Assembly: GCA_015277795.1 (NCBI GenBank)
Contig: CP063848.1
Span: forward strand, 4,960,001 to 5,024,000
DNA: 64,000 nt
Direction: 5' to 3'
Origin: Massilia sp. UMI-21
GTDB taxonomy: Bacteria; Pseudomonadota; Gammaproteobacteria; Burkholderiales; Burkholderiaceae_D
Shown here: piece by piece, positions 9,170 through 18,267 of the stretch
Layout: each line of letters starts with the position of its first letter
Numbering within the stretch: position 1 is the stretch's first letter
Notes under the pieces: generated by a model
What the model saw: the letters and a program-made list of their open reading frames with translations, nothing else
What the model was told of the DNA's origin: nothing
Database searches by the model: none
Made by a program: the position numbers and the translations under genes

Positions 9170-10587
9170 TACAGGTCGGTGATCTCGCGGTGCGCCGGCA
9201 CCAGGGCCTTCATCACCAGCCAGGCGGTCAGGTAGGCCAGCGCGCAGATCGAGAACATGATCATGTAGCCGGTTTCCAGGTGGCCCAGGGCGCCGTAGTA
9301 GTCGAACAGCCAGCCACCCAGCTTGGTGATCAGGACGCCGCCCAGGCCGCCGGCCATGCCGCCGATGCCGACCACCGAACCGATGCTGTGTTTCGGGAAC
9401 ATGTCGGAGACGGTGGTGAACAGGTTGGCCGACCAGGCCTGGTGCGCCGAGGCGCCGATGCCGATCAGGATCACGGGGATCCAGAAGCCCAGGTAGCCGA
9501 GCGGCTGGGCCAGCAGCACCACCAGCGGGAACAGGGCAATGGTGAACATGGCGCGCATGCGGCCCTGGTAGATGCTATGGCCGCGGTTCAGGAACCAGGT
9601 CGGCAGCCAGCCGCCGCCGATCGACCCCACCATCGTCATGCTGTACAGGACCGCCAGCGGCACGACCATCTCCGGCCCGGTCAAGCCGTATTGGGCCGAC
9701 ATGTACTTGGGCAGCCAGAACAGGAAGAACCACCACACGCCGTCGGTCATGAACTTGCCGAACGCGAAGGCCCAGGTCTGGCGGTAGCCCAGCAGCTTGA
9801 ACCACGACGCTTTCGGCTTGGCGGCAGTTGGCGCGGCCTCGGCCGGAGCGCTGTCGCTGTTGATGTAGGCCAGCTCGCCCGCGCTCAGGCGCTTCTGGCG
9901 CTCCGGCGTGTCGTACAGCCAGATCCAGGCGCCCATCCAGATGAAACCGATGGCGCCGACCGCGATGAAGGCCGCCTGCCAGCCCCAGAATTCGGCGATC
10001 AGGGGCACCGTCAAGGGCGCCAGCACCGCGCCGATGTTGGCGCCGGAATTGAAGATGCCGGTGGCGAAGGAGCGCTCGCGCTTGGGGAAGTATTCGGCGG
10101 TGGCCTTGATCGCGGCCGGGAAGTTGCCCGCTTCGCCGATCGCCAGCACCGCGCGGCCGACCATGAAGCCGATGATCGACACCGGCACGGCGGCCAGGCC
10201 GAGGGTGGTGAACACGCTGTTGACCGCGGTGCCGATGCCGATCGCGTAGGCATGGGCGATGGCGCCCAGCGACCAGACCACGATCGCCAGCACGAAGGCG
10301 CGCTTGGTGCCCAGACGATCGATCACGCGGCCGGCGAACAGCATCGAGATCGCGTAGACGAACTGGAAGATCGCCGTAATGTTGGCGTAGTCCGTGTTCG
10401 ACCAGCCGAATTCCTTGGTGAGCAGCGGCGCGAGCAGGCTCAGGACCTGGCGGTCGAGGTAGTTGATGGTGGTGGCGAAGAACAGCAGGGCGCAGATGGT
10501 CCAGCGGTATTTGCCGACCGTGGAGGCGAGCTCCGGGGTGCGATCTGCGCGCTGCTCGGTATGGGCGCTCATGACTTGCTGATTCAT
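9169..10587 (-). CDS. MFS hexuronate transporter, ExuT/ACS family
   Basis: A 472-residue major facilitator protein with about 12 membrane segments. Features of the anion:cation symporter branch (ExuT, GudP, GarP) include T-I-N-Y-L-D-R-Q-V-L-S-L-L-A-P near the start, G-E-A-G-N-F-P-A-A-I-K in the middle of the first half, N-S-G-A-N-I-G-A and H-Q-A-W-S-A-N-L-F-T in the second half. Placed between the lactonase and the 2-ketoglutarate semialdehyde dehydrogenase, it most likely imports galacturonate or a related uronate across the inner membrane. A TTG six codons upstream is possible; the ATG at 10587 is preferred. A hairpin at 10655-10674 separates it from the upstream dehydrogenase gene. Confidence 0.88.
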   Translation of the reverse strand: MNQQVMSAHTEQRADRTPELASTVGKYRWTICALLFFATTINYLDRQVLSLLAPLLTKEFGWSNTDYANITAIFQFVYAISMLFAGRVIDRLGTKRAFVLAIVVWSLGAIAHAYAIGIGTAVNSVFTTLGLAAVPVSIIGFMVGRAVLAIGEAGNFPAAIKATAEYFPKRERSFATGIFNSGANIGAVLAPLTVPLIAEFWGWQAAFIAVGAIGFIWMGAWIWLYDTPERQKRLSAGELAYINSDSAPAEAAPTAAKPKASWFKLLGYRQTWAFAFGKFMTDGVWWFFLFWLPKYMSAQYGLTGPEMVVPLAVLYSMTMVGSIGGGWLPTWFLNRGHSIYQGRMRAMFTIALFPLVVLLAQPLGYLGFWIPVILIGIGASAHQAWSANLFTTVSDMFPKHSIGSVVGIGGMAGGLGGVLITKLGGWLFDYYGALGHLETGYMIMFSICALAYLTAWLVMKALVPAHREITDL

Positions 10588-10654
10588 GGGATCAGTTCTT
10601 TTCAAACGAAACAGCCGGCGTCTCCTCCAGCTGGTACATCAATCGAAACTGCAA

Positions 10655-10674
10655 AGGGGCGCACAGGCGCCCCT
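10655..10674 (-). terminator. Intercistronic hairpin between the dehydrogenase and transporter genes
   Basis: AGGGGCGC and GCGCCCCT form an 8-bp stem with a 4-base loop. On the minus strand it is followed by only a short TTT, so it may attenuate or process the kdgD-dehydrogenase-transporter-lactonase message rather than end it. Confidence 0.45.
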
Positions 10675-10694
10675 CCACATTTACCGGCGACGAA

Positions 10695-12275
10695 TTACGC
10701 TACCACCTTCAGGTCGCCATCCAGCACGCGTGCAAGGCGCAGTGGATTGTCGTCGCGAAGCGCCTCCGGCAGCAAGCCTTCGGGCACGTTCTGGTAGCAC
10801 ACCGGACGCAGGAAGCGGTCGATCGCGCTCGCGCCCACCGAGGTGCTGCGGCTGTCGCTGGTGGCCGGGAACGGACCGCCATGGACCATCGCGTGCGACA
10901 CCTCGACCCCGGTCGGGAAGCCGTTGAACAGCACGCGGCCGGCCTTGCGCTCCAGGATCGGCAGCAGGCGTGCGGCCAGCGGATGGTCGTTTGGCGCCAC
11001 ATGCACGGTGGCGGTCAGCTGGCCATGCAGCTGCTCGGCTGCCTGCAGCAGCAGCTCGGCGCTGTCGAAGCGCACGATCAGCGCGGCCGGGCCGAAGACC
11101 TCGTCCTGCAGGTCCGGGTTGGCCAGGAAGTCGGCCGCCTCGCACTGGTACAGCGCGGCCTGGGCGGCGCAGCCGATACCATCGACGCCGCCCTGCGCCA
11201 CGAGGCGCACGCCGCTGGCGCTTGTCATTCGTCCTATGCCGCTGTTATAGGCATCGTGGATGCCCGCGGTCAGCATGGTGCCGGCGCCCTTGCCTGCCAG
11301 CGCCGTGGTGGCCGCCGCGGTGAAGGCGTCCAGCGCCGCGCCCTTGACCGCGAACACCAGGCCCGGGTTGGTGCAGAACTGGCCGACGCCCAGGGTCAGC
11401 GAATCGACGAAGCCGTTCGCCAATGCGGCGCCGCCCTCTTCCAGCGCTGCCGGGAGCAGGAACATCGGATTCACGCTGCTCATCTCGGCGTAGACCGGGA
11501 TCGGTTCCGGGCGGCTTGCCGCGGTACGCATCAGCGCGGTGCCGCCGCCGCGCGAACCGGTGAAGCCGACCGCCTTGATGGCCGGGTGGCTGACCAGCTG
11601 CTGGCCGATGGTACGGCCATCGCCGAAGATCATCGAGAACACGCCTTCCGGCATGCCGCACTCGATGGCGGCGCGCTGGACGGCGCGGCCGACCAGTTCC
11701 GAGGTGCCGAGGTGGGCGCCGTGGGCCTTGACGATGACCGGGCAGCCTGCCGCCAGGCTGGATGCGGTGTCGCCGCCCGCGACCGAGAAGGCCAGCGGGA
11801 AGTTACTGGCGCCGAACACCACCACCGGGCCGAGGCCGATTTTGGCCAGGCGCAGGTCGGGACGCGGCGGGGTGCGCTCGGGCAGCGCGCTGTCGATGGT
11901 CGCGCCGAGGAAGCGGCCGTCGCGCACCACTTTGGCGAACAGGCGCAGCTGGTTCACGGTGCGCATGCGCTCGCCCTCGAGGCGGGCTTGCGGCAGGCCG
12001 GTTTCCTGCTGGGCGCGCTCGATGAGGACCGGACCGATGGCCAGCACCTGCTCGGCGATCGCTTCCAGGAAGCGCGCGCGCTGCTCCAGCGGCAGTGCGC
12101 GGTAGGGATCGAAGGCCTGCGCAGCGAGTGCGCAGGCACGTTCCACATCGGCACCCAGCGCCTGGCCGAAGCCTGGCCCGAACTCTTCGCGGGTGGACGG
12201 GTTGTAGGCCAGCACCTCGCCCGCGCTGCCGCGGACGAGTTGGCTGCCGATGATCATTTCGCCAGTGATCTGCAT
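10695..12275 (-). CDS. 2,5-dioxovalerate (alpha-ketoglutaric semialdehyde) dehydrogenase
   Basis: A 526-residue aldehyde dehydrogenase of the NADP-dependent 2-ketoglutarate semialdehyde class. The nucleophile is in G-Q-F-C-T-N-P-G, the general base Glu in [10 protein letters not shown] and the oxyanion Asn in [11 protein letters not shown]-x-S-S-V-N-P is typical of this subclass rather than of betaine or succinate semialdehyde dehydrogenases. It performs the last step of oxidative uronate degradation, making 2-oxoglutarate. Its ATG lies two bases after the KdgD stop; a GTG at 12281 overlapping that stop is the alternative start. Both features point to coupling with kdgD, whose product makes its substrate. 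Confidence 0.9.
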   Translation of the reverse strand: MQITGEMIIGSQLVRGSAGEVLAYNPSTREEFGPGFGQALGADVERACALAAQAFDPYRALPLEQRARFLEAIAEQVLAIGPVLIERAQQETGLPQARLEGERMRTVNQLRLFAKVVRDGRFLGATIDSALPERTPPRPDLRLAKIGLGPVVVFGASNFPLAFSVAGGDTASSLAAGCPVIVKAHGAHLGTSELVGRAVQRAAIECGMPEGVFSMIFGDGRTIGQQLVSHPAIKAVGFTGSRGGGTALMRTAASRPEPIPVYAEMSSVNPMFLLPAALEEGGAALANGFVDSLTLGVGQFCTNPGLVFAVKGAALDAFTAAATTALAGKGAGTMLTAGIHDAYNSGIGRMTSASGVRLVAQGGVDGIGCAAQAALYQCEAADFLANPDLQDEVFGPAALIVRFDSAELLLQAAEQLHGQLTATVHVAPNDHPLAARLLPILERKAGRVLFNGFPTGVEVSHAMVHGGPFPATSDSRSTSVGASAIDRFLRPVCYQNVPEGLLPEALRDDNPLRLARVLDGDLKVVA

Positions 12276-12277
12276 GT

Positions 12278-13195
12278 TCACACCGCGTTCTTCTGTTTCT
12301 GGATCAGGGCCAGCAGCATCTCGTCTTCCGCCGCGGTCAGGTCGGTCAGCGGCGGACGCACCGGACCGGCGCCATGGCCGACCAGGCGGGCGCCGGCCTT
12401 AATGATGCTGACGGCGTAGCCGGCCTTGCGGTTGCGGATCTCCAGGTAGGGCAGGAAGAACTCGTCGATCAGGCGGTTGGTGGTGGCGGTGTCGCCGGCG
12501 GCGGTGGCGTGGTAGAAGTCCATCGCCAGCTGCGGCACGAAGTTGAACACGGCCGACGAGTACACCGGGGTGCCCAGTGCCTTGTAGGCGCCGGCGTACA
12601 CTTCCGCGGTCGGCAGGCCGCCCAGGTAGCTGAAGCGGTCGCCCATCTTGCGCCAGATCGCGACCATCAGCTCGATGTCGCCGATGCCGTCCTTGAAGCC
12701 GATCAGGTTCGGGCAGCGGTCGGCCAGCTTGGCCAGCGAATCCGGGGTCAGGCGGCAGGCGGCGCGGTTGTAGACCACGACGCCGATCTTCACGGAGCGG
12801 CACACCGCTTCGACGTGGTCGATCAGGCCGTCCTGGCTGGCTTCGGTCAGGTAGTGCGGCAGCAGCAGCAGGCCCTGGGCGCCCTGGCGCTCGGCTTCCT
12901 GTGCGTGGGCGATGGCGGCGCGGGTCGGGCCGCCGCAGCCTGCCAGGATCGCAACGCCGGTGCCGGCGCAGGTGTCGACCGCGGTCTTGACGATCTGGCC
13001 GTATTCCTCGCCATGCAGCGAGAAGTATTCGCCGGTGCCGCCGGCGGCGAACAGCGCGGTCGCGCCGTAGGGAGCCAGCCACTCGAGGCGCTCGCGGTAG
13101 CCGGCCGGGTTGAATTCACCCTGGGCGTCGAAGTCGGTGATCGGGAAGGACAGCAGGCCGTGCGACAGGACTTTTTGTAGTTCGAGGGGTTGCAT
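12278..13195 (-). CDS. kdgD: 5-dehydro-4-deoxyglucarate dehydratase (decarboxylating)
   Basis: A 305-residue protein of the DapA/NanA (dihydrodipicolinate synthase) fold, the usual KdgD length. The Schiff-base Lys is in [10 protein letters not shown] and the catalytic Tyr in V-V-V-Y-N-R-A; the N-terminal F-P-I-T-D-F and [11 protein letters not shown] segments match KdgD closely. It converts 5-dehydro-4-deoxyglucarate to 2-ketoglutarate semialdehyde, CO2 and water, linking GarD to the downstream dehydrogenase. The ATG at 13195 has GGAG upstream. It is first in a minus-strand run with the dehydrogenase, transporter and lactonase, headed by the inverted repeat at 13287-13308. Confidence 0.92.
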   Translation of the reverse strand: MQPLELQKVLSHGLLSFPITDFDAQGEFNPAGYRERLEWLAPYGATALFAAGGTGEYFSLHGEEYGQIVKTAVDTCAGTGVAILAGCGGPTRAAIAHAQEAERQGAQGLLLLPHYLTEASQDGLIDHVEAVCRSVKIGVVVYNRAACRLTPDSLAKLADRCPNLIGFKDGIGDIELMVAIWRKMGDRFSYLGGLPTAEVYAGAYKALGTPVYSSAVFNFVPQLAMDFYHATAAGDTATTNRLIDEFFLPYLEIRNRKAGYAVSIIKAGARLVGHGAGPVRPPLTDLTAAEDEMLLALIQKQKNAV

Positions 13196-13286
13196 TACGG
13201 GGTCTCCAGGACAGGGATAGTTGGGTTGCTCGTTGACAGACGCAAAGTGCGGCAAGTAAAAACCGCGGCAAATTAAAACCGTCTTA

Positions 13287-13308
13287 AGTTGTATGTCATC
13301 GTACAACT
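13287..13308. promoter_or_regulatory. Inverted repeat operator candidate upstream of kdgD
   Basis: AGTTGTA and TACAACT form a perfect 7-bp inverted repeat with an 8-base spacer (TGTCATCG) in the 150-base gap between kdgD and the first GntR gene. Its size and T-T-G-T...A-C-A-A form suit a GntR/FCD dimer. The adjacent regulator is the obvious candidate binder, by position only. Confidence 0.55.
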
Positions 13309-13345
13309 GAAATGAGGACCTCGCAAGCGCTATGTGCCGATTTTT

Positions 13346-14074
13346 TTAATTGATCATCGATTCGATCCGGCGCTGCGCCTGCACCAGCCGCTCGCGGCTG
13401 TTCGACAGGTGGGTGCGCATGGCCGCGCGTGCGGCCTCGGGATCGCGGCGCTCGATGGCGCGGAAGATGTCGTCGTGCTCGCGGCTGACGCGCTCGTTGA
13501 AATTGGCGGGCTTGTCCTGCTCCAGCGCCACCGTGTTCAGGCGCGCCCGCGGGATGATCGCGTTGCCGAGCTGGGTGAGGATGTCGACGAAATAGCGGTT
13601 GCCGGTGGCCTGGGCGATGAGCAGGTGGAAGCGCTTGTCGGCCTCGGCCGCCGACCTGCCGACCGCCATCGCCTCGTGCATCTCGCCCAGCGCCGCACCC
13701 AGCTCCTGCACCTGGTCGTCGCTGCGGCGCGCGGCGGCCAGGCCGGCGGTCTCGGTCTCGACGCCGATGCGCAGCTCCAGGATCGACAGCACGTCGCGCA
13801 GGGTCAGGATGCTTTCGGCATCGATCGCCAGCCCGGCCTGCGGGCGCTCCAGCACGAAGGTGCCGATGCCGTGGCGCGTCTGCACCAGCCCGGATGCCTG
13901 CAGGTGCGAAATGGCTTCCCGCACCACCGTGCGGCTGACCCCATGCTGGGCCATCATCGACGATTCGGTCGGCAGTTTTTCGCCGGGCTTGAGCAGTCCC
14001 TGGCGGATGCTGCCGCTGATCTGCTCGACGACGCCCTGCGCCAGGTTGCGGGGTTTGCGCTGCGAAGGGATCAT
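13346..14074 (-). CDS. GntR-family (FadR/FCD) transcriptional regulator
   Basis: A 242-residue regulator with an N-terminal winged helix-turn-helix (residues about 8-75: K-L-P-T-E-S-S-M-M-A-Q-H-G-V-S-R-T-V-V-R-E-A) and a C-terminal FCD ligand domain, where D-K-R-F-H-L-L-I-A-Q-A-T-G-N and H-D-D-I-F-R-A-I carry metal or ligand-binding positions. FCD regulators of hexuronate genes (UxuR, ExuR, KdgR-like) are usually repressors released by a uronate intermediate. A TATAAT on the minus strand at 14114-14109 would place the transcript start inside an upstream TTG-initiated extension, so the ATG at 14074 is chosen. It is divergent from the CE12 gene and lies next to kdgD. Confidence 0.9.
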   Translation of the reverse strand: MIPSQRKPRNLAQGVVEQISGSIRQGLLKPGEKLPTESSMMAQHGVSRTVVREAISHLQASGLVQTRHGIGTFVLERPQAGLAIDAESILTLRDVLSILELRIGVETETAGLAAARRSDDQVQELGAALGEMHEAMAVGRSAAEADKRFHLLIAQATGNRYFVDILTQLGNAIIPRARLNTVALEQDKPANFNERVSREHDDIFRAIERRDPEAARAAMRTHLSNSRERLVQAQRRIESMIN

Positions 14075-14108
14075 GGGGGTGCTTGGGCGTGAAAGGAGGA
14101 CGACACGA

Positions 14109-14152
14109 TTATATAGCAAGACAAGATGTCTGACGTCTTATGACAAGACAAG
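14109..14152. promoter_or_regulatory. Promoter and repeat cluster between gntR and the CE12 gene
   Basis: A minus-strand -10 TATAAT (14114-14109) serves gntR. Beside it the 9-mer CAAGACAAG occurs twice (14117-14125 and 14144-14152). AGACA-aga-TGTCT (14119-14131) and GTCTT-atgac-AAGAC (14135-14149) are perfect small inverted repeats. The density of repeats suggests regulator binding, perhaps autoregulation. Confidence 0.5.
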
Positions 14153-14190
14153 TATTCCGCCGTCCGATTGCAGATATCCGGACAGGCCAC

Positions 14191-14219
14191 TTGATAAATT
14201 GGTCAGTCCAAAATAGAAT
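14191..14219 (+). promoter_or_regulatory. Promoter with operator-like spacer for the CE12 gene
   Basis: TTGATA (14191-14196) and TAGAAT (14214-14219) are separated by exactly 17 bases. The spacer holds TTGGTCAGTCCA, a near palindrome also found, as a perfect or near-perfect palindrome, in the promoters at 19716 and 34601. The CE12 start codon follows 24 bases after the -10 box, with AGGAG as ribosome site. Confidence 0.72.
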
Positions 14220-14243
14220 CGGACGACATCCAGGAGCCCGCCC

Positions 14244-14963
14244 ATGCCAGCTATCAACCACCCCTTCGTCTGCGCCCTTCCCCTGCTGTTCGCCCTCCAG
14301 GCCAATGCGGCGCCCGCCCTGCCCGACCGCGTGATCCTGGTCGGCGACTCGACCATGGCCAGTACCACCGGCTACGGCGACGCCCTGTGCGCGCGCCTGA
14401 CGCCGGAAACCGCCTGCCACAACCTGGCGCGCGGCGGCCGCAGTTCGGGCAGCTTCCGCGCCGAGAAGCGCTGGGATGAAGTCATGGAATTGCTGCGCGA
14501 CGGCGCCGGTTTTCGCAAGACCTATGTGCTGATCCAGTTCGGGCACAACGACCAGCCGGGCAAGCCAGGACGCTCCACCGATTATGTCTCGGAATTCCCG
14601 GCCAACATGACACGCTACGTGCTCGATGCGCGTTCGCTCGGCGGCGTGCCGGTGCTGGTCACGCCCCTGACCCGCCGCAGCTTCAAGAATGGCTACGTGC
14701 ACAACGACCTCGCGCCCTGGGCCGGCACGGTGCGCGCGATCGCGCGCAGCACGAAAGCGCCGCTGGTCGACCTGAACGCACTGTCGCTGGCGGCGGTGCA
14801 AGCGCTGGGTCCCAAGGAGGCAGACAAGCTGGCGCGCGACGGGGCCAACTTCGATTACACCCACCTGGGCCCGTTGGGGGCCGAGCGCTTTTCAAGCATC
14901 GTGGCCAGCGAACTGGTGCGCCAGGTGCCGGCCCTGTCCGCGTCGATGCGGAGCGCGCGGTGA
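14244..14963 (+). CDS. Rhamnogalacturonan acetylesterase, CE12 (SGNH hydrolase)
   Basis: A 239-residue secreted esterase with a signal peptide ending near A-N-A-A at residues 20-23. The SGNH blocks are present in order: G-D-S-T-M-A (nucleophile Ser), G-R-S-S, Q-F-G-H-N-D (block III) and D-Y-T-H-L-G carrying the catalytic Asp and His. This set is typical of CE12 rhamnogalacturonan acetylesterases such as YesT and RhgT, which remove acetyl groups from pectin so lyases can act. Its stop overlaps the GTG start of the PL1-CE8 gene by four bases (G-T-G-A), so the two are probably translated together and secreted for the same task. Confidence 0.9.
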   Translation: MPAINHPFVCALPLLFALQANAAPALPDRVILVGDSTMASTTGYGDALCARLTPETACHNLARGGRSSGSFRAEKRWDEVMELLRDGAGFRKTYVLIQFGHNDQPGKPGRSTDYVSEFPANMTRYVLDARSLGGVPVLVTPLTRRSFKNGYVHNDLAPWAGTVRAIARSTKAPLVDLNALSLAAVQALGPKEADKLARDGANFDYTHLGPLGAERFSSIVASELVRQVPALSASMRSAR

Positions 14964-17900
14964 GCGCGCCGCTGGCGGCCATCGCGCTGGCACTGGCCGG
15001 CGCCGCCGCGACCTCTCCCGATACGCCGGTCGCCGCCCCTGCGGCCCATCCGTCCGCCACTCCGACAGCGGTGGCCCTGGCTGAACGCCAGCATGCCCCC
15101 TCCGACGGCTGGGCCGCGCAAGAAGGCGGCACCCGCGGCGGCGCCCTGGCTGCCCCGGACCACGTCTATACGGTACGCGACCGCACCCAGCTGCTGGCCG
15201 CCCTGCAAGCGCCGGCGCCGGCGCGCATCGTGCGCGTGGCAGCCAGCATCGACATGAGCGAAGGCCGCCCGTTCGACAGCAGCCAGGACCAGGCCCGGCG
15301 CGGCACGCTGCGCATTCCTTCGAACACCACCCTGATCGGCGTGGCGCCGGGCGCCGGTGTCGTCAACGGCAGCCTGGCGGTCGCGAAGGTCTCGCAGGTG
15401 GTCATCCGCAATCTCGCCTTGCGCAATCCCTGCGATGTCGCGCCGCGCTGGGATCCGCAAGACGGCGCCAGGGGCAACTGGAACGCGCTGTTCGACGCCA
15501 TCACGGTGTCGGGCTCGCACCACGTGTGGATCGACCACAACAGCTTCACCGACGCGCCGCAGACCGACGACCTGCAGCCGGTCGAAAACGGCATGCGCAA
15601 GCAATGCCACGACGGTGCGCTCGACATCAACGCGGGCGCGGACTTCGTCAGCGTCACTTATAACCACTTCGCGCTGCACGAGAAGAACATGCTGATCGGG
15701 TCGAGCGACCGCGCGAGCGGGGACGGGGGACACCTGCGCGTGACGCTCAAGGGCAACCTGTTCGAGCACGTGGCCGCGCGCGCCCCACGGGTGCGCTACG
15801 GCCAGGTCCACCTGCTGAACAATTACTACGTGGGCGAGCGCGGGCACCCGGTCTACGGCCACCACTACAGCATCGGCGCGGCCCATGCCTCGCACATCGT
15901 CTCGGATGCGAATGCGTTCGACATCGCGGGCGCCACGCGCTGCAATCAGCTCGTGCGCGATCCGGGCGCAAGCCCGGGTGTGTTCGCGGACACCGGTTCG
16001 CTGCTGAACGGCGCGCCGCTCGAGGATTGTCCCTTTGGCGCCGGGCGCGAGAATGCGGGGCGGCGCGTCCCGTACGGCTTCACCGCCCTGCCGGCGGCCG
16101 AGGTGGCGCGCCACGTGCGCGAGCACGCCGGCCCGCGCACCCTGCCGCAGCGGGCGGACGGCTATGCCGAGGCGCGCATCGTGCCTGCCGCAGGCAGCCC
16201 CTTCCAGCTGCGTGCGCGCCAGGATGCGAACGGCGACTGGCAAGGCGCCAGCCTGCAACTGAGCGAGGACGGCAACGTGATGATGGTGGAGCTGCTGGAG
16301 TCGCGCGGCGGCCAGGTCAAGCGCATCAAGCAGGTGCGCCGCAATGCGCCGCTGCCGGGTGCGCCGGTGGTGCTGCGCTACGCGGCCGAACAGGGCCCGC
16401 AGGGCCAGCTGCTCACCGTGTCGGTGGACGGCGACCGCGCCACCTGGCTGGTGGCACCGCCGCTGCCCGCGGTGCAGCCGGTGGCCTGGGATGCCGGCGC
16501 CGGCACGCTGCTCGACCTGCGCGGGGGCCCTGCCGGCGCGCCCGAACGCGTCACCGTGCACGTCGGCACGGCCCGGCTGGCGCTGCAGGCCGGCGACGCG
16601 CCCGAGCTCCTGCGCGTTGGCGGCGCGACCCGCCTGGGCGCCAGCGCCGCCGATCCGCGCATCGTCGCGGTCGAGGCGGCAGATGGCGGCGTACGGATAA
16701 GGGCGCATGCGCCCGGCCGCACCGCCGTGACCGTGCACAGTCTCGACGATCCATGGGCGCAGGCGATCTTCATGGTCGAGGTGGGCGCGCCCTTCGCCGG
16801 GCCAGGCAAGGCCACCCTTCCCGCCTCCGTCACCGCCTTTCCGGCCCAGGGCGAGCGCGGCGTTCCGCCGGATGCGCCGCTGCGCCTGGTCTTCGCCGAC
16901 CAACCGGTGTTGAGCGGCGAAGGCAGCGTGCGCGTCTACCGCAAGCGCGGCAAGGACCGGGACGCGGCGCTGGTCGCGGTGATCCGCCCCGGCGAGACGG
17001 TCACGGCGCTCGGCCCGCAGGGGCGCCGGCGCCTGGTGCGCCAGCATCCGATCCGGGTGATCGGCAAGGAACTGTACGTGCGGATGCCGCAGCCGCTGGA
17101 ACGCGGCGCCGACTACGAAGCGGTGATCGATTCCCGTCTGGTCCGGGCCCAGGACTTCCGGGGCGCGCGCTGGTCCTTCCGCACCACGCCCTACCTGCCG
17201 GTCGGCGACAGCGTGAGCGTCGACGACGACGGGCGCGCCGACTTCCGCACCGTGCAGGGCGCGCTGGACCACGCCATGTCCCTGCCGCGCGACCAGGCGA
17301 TCACCGTGAACGTGCGCGACGGCGTCTATCCCGAACTGCTGTACCTGCGCGACAAGGATAAGGTGATGCTGCGTGGCCAGAGTCGCGAAGCGACGATCGT
17401 CCGCGCCGCCAACAGCGAGACCCGCAACCCCGGTTCGGGCGCCGGCCAACCGGACGGTTCGGCCGGTGTGCTGGGCGGCCGCTCCCTGTTCCTGGCCCAG
17501 GATGTCGACATGCTGGAACTGCGCGACATCGCGCTGCACAACAGCACCCGCCGCAGCGACGGTCACTCGGCGCAGGCCGAGACCATCTTCTTCAGCAGCG
17601 ACCAGGGGCGCCTGATCGCCCGTAACGCCCGTTTCATCAGCGAGCAGGACACGCTGCAGCTGCATGGCTACGCCTGGTTCTACCAGTCGCTCATCGAAGG
17701 CAATGTCGATTTCGTGTGGGGGAACAACCGCACCGCCCTGTTCGAAGAGAGCGAACTGCGCACCGTCGGCGACAGCGCCAACCCCGACAGCGGCGGCTAC
17801 ATCGTGCAGGCGCGCACCGTGGGACCCGACGAACCGGGCTTCGTGTTCCTGCGCTCGCGCCTGACGCGCGGGCCCGGCCCGCTGGGGAACCTGCCGCCCG

Positions 17901-18178
17901 ATGGCGCCACCTACTTCGCGCGCTCGCCGGGCACCGCCAACACCTGGGACAAGGTCGCTTTCATCGAGTGCAGCGTCGGCCCGCACATCGCCCCGGACGC
18001 CTGGTACCGCAAGCCCTTGCCGAATCCCCTGCAGGGCGGCTGGAGCGAATACGGCAACAAGACCGAGGACCGGCAGCCGCGCAGCTACGGCGGTTACCAG
18101 CTCGACCGGGCGCAAGCCGCGCGCCTGTCCAGCCGCGCCGCGGTATTCGCGGGACGCGGCTGGAATCCCCGGCCCTGA
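14960..18178 (+). CDS. Multidomain pectate lyase (PL1) - pectinesterase (CE8) fusion
   Basis: A 1072-residue secreted protein with a short hydrophobic leader. Residues about 45-390 are a PL1 parallel beta helix: V-W-I-D-H-N-S-F-T-D, H-D-G-A-L-D-I and A-R-A-P-R-V-R-Y-G-Q-V-H match the calcium and catalytic Arg regions. About 390-750 looks like beta-sandwich or Ig-like linker domains with no known catalytic motif. From about 754 a CE8 pectin methylesterase follows, with D-F-R-T-V-Q-G-A-L, E-Q-D-T-L-Q-L (Asp near 894) and G-N-V-D-F-V-W-G-N (Asp near 915). Demethylation and lyase cleavage would thus be coupled in one chain. The PL1 part resembles the separate lyase at 22832. The GTG start overlaps the preceding stop. 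Confidence 0.9.
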   Translation: MSAPLAAIALALAGAAATSPDTPVAAPAAHPSATPTAVALAERQHAPSDGWAAQEGGTRGGALAAPDHVYTVRDRTQLLAALQAPAPARIVRVAASIDMSEGRPFDSSQDQARRGTLRIPSNTTLIGVAPGAGVVNGSLAVAKVSQVVIRNLALRNPCDVAPRWDPQDGARGNWNALFDAITVSGSHHVWIDHNSFTDAPQTDDLQPVENGMRKQCHDGALDINAGADFVSVTYNHFALHEKNMLIGSSDRASGDGGHLRVTLKGNLFEHVAARAPRVRYGQVHLLNNYYVGERGHPVYGHHYSIGAAHASHIVSDANAFDIAGATRCNQLVRDPGASPGVFADTGSLLNGAPLEDCPFGAGRENAGRRVPYGFTALPAAEVARHVREHAGPRTLPQRADGYAEARIVPAAGSPFQLRARQDANGDWQGASLQLSEDGNVMMVELLESRGGQVKRIKQVRRNAPLPGAPVVLRYAAEQGPQGQLLTVSVDGDRATWLVAPPLPAVQPVAWDAGAGTLLDLRGGPAGAPERVTVHVGTARLALQAGDAPELLRVGGATRLGASAADPRIVAVEAADGGVRIRAHAPGRTAVTVHSLDDPWAQAIFMVEVGAPFAGPGKATLPASVTAFPAQGERGVPPDAPLRLVFADQPVLSGEGSVRVYRKRGKDRDAALVAVIRPGETVTALGPQGRRRLVRQHPIRVIGKELYVRMPQPLERGADYEAVIDSRLVRAQDFRGARWSFRTTPYLPVGDSVSVDDDGRADFRTVQGALDHAMSLPRDQAITVNVRDGVYPELLYLRDKDKVMLRGQSREATIVRAANSETRNPGSGAGQPDGSAGVLGGRSLFLAQDVDMLELRDIALHNSTRRSDGHSAQAETIFFSSDQGRLIARNARFISEQDTLQLHGYAWFYQSLIEGNVDFVWGNNRTALFEESELRTVGDSANPDSGGYIVQARTVGPDEPGFVFLRSRLTRGPGPLGNLPPDGATYFARSPGTANTWDKVAFIECSVGPHIAPDAWYRKPLPNPLQGGWSEYGNKTEDRQPRSYGGYQLDRAQAARLSSRAAVFAGRGWNPRP

Positions 18179-18206
18179 CCCGGCGCGCATCAACGGCGTC
18201 CGGCGC

Positions 18207-18260
18207 TTGACAGCGTCATTTACAGCGGTAATCATTGATTCAGATTACAACTGTAAATGA
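18207..18260. promoter_or_regulatory. Nested inverted repeats and -35 box before the BlaI-type gene
   Basis: TTGACA at 18207-18212 is a perfect -35 box. TCATTTACAG (18216-18225) pairs perfectly with CTGTAAATGA (18251-18260), and inside it GTAATC (18228-18233) pairs with GATTAC (18243-18248). BlaI/MecI regulators bind TACA/TGTA dyads of this kind just upstream of their own gene, so autoregulation is likely. Confidence 0.65.
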
Positions 18261-18267
18261 TACTGTC

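Noticed and set aside
14855..18235. 1126-codon open frame antisense to the PL1-CE8 gene
   Set aside because: Same antisense shadow effect; no family signature, whereas the plus frame holds PL1 and CE8 motifs.
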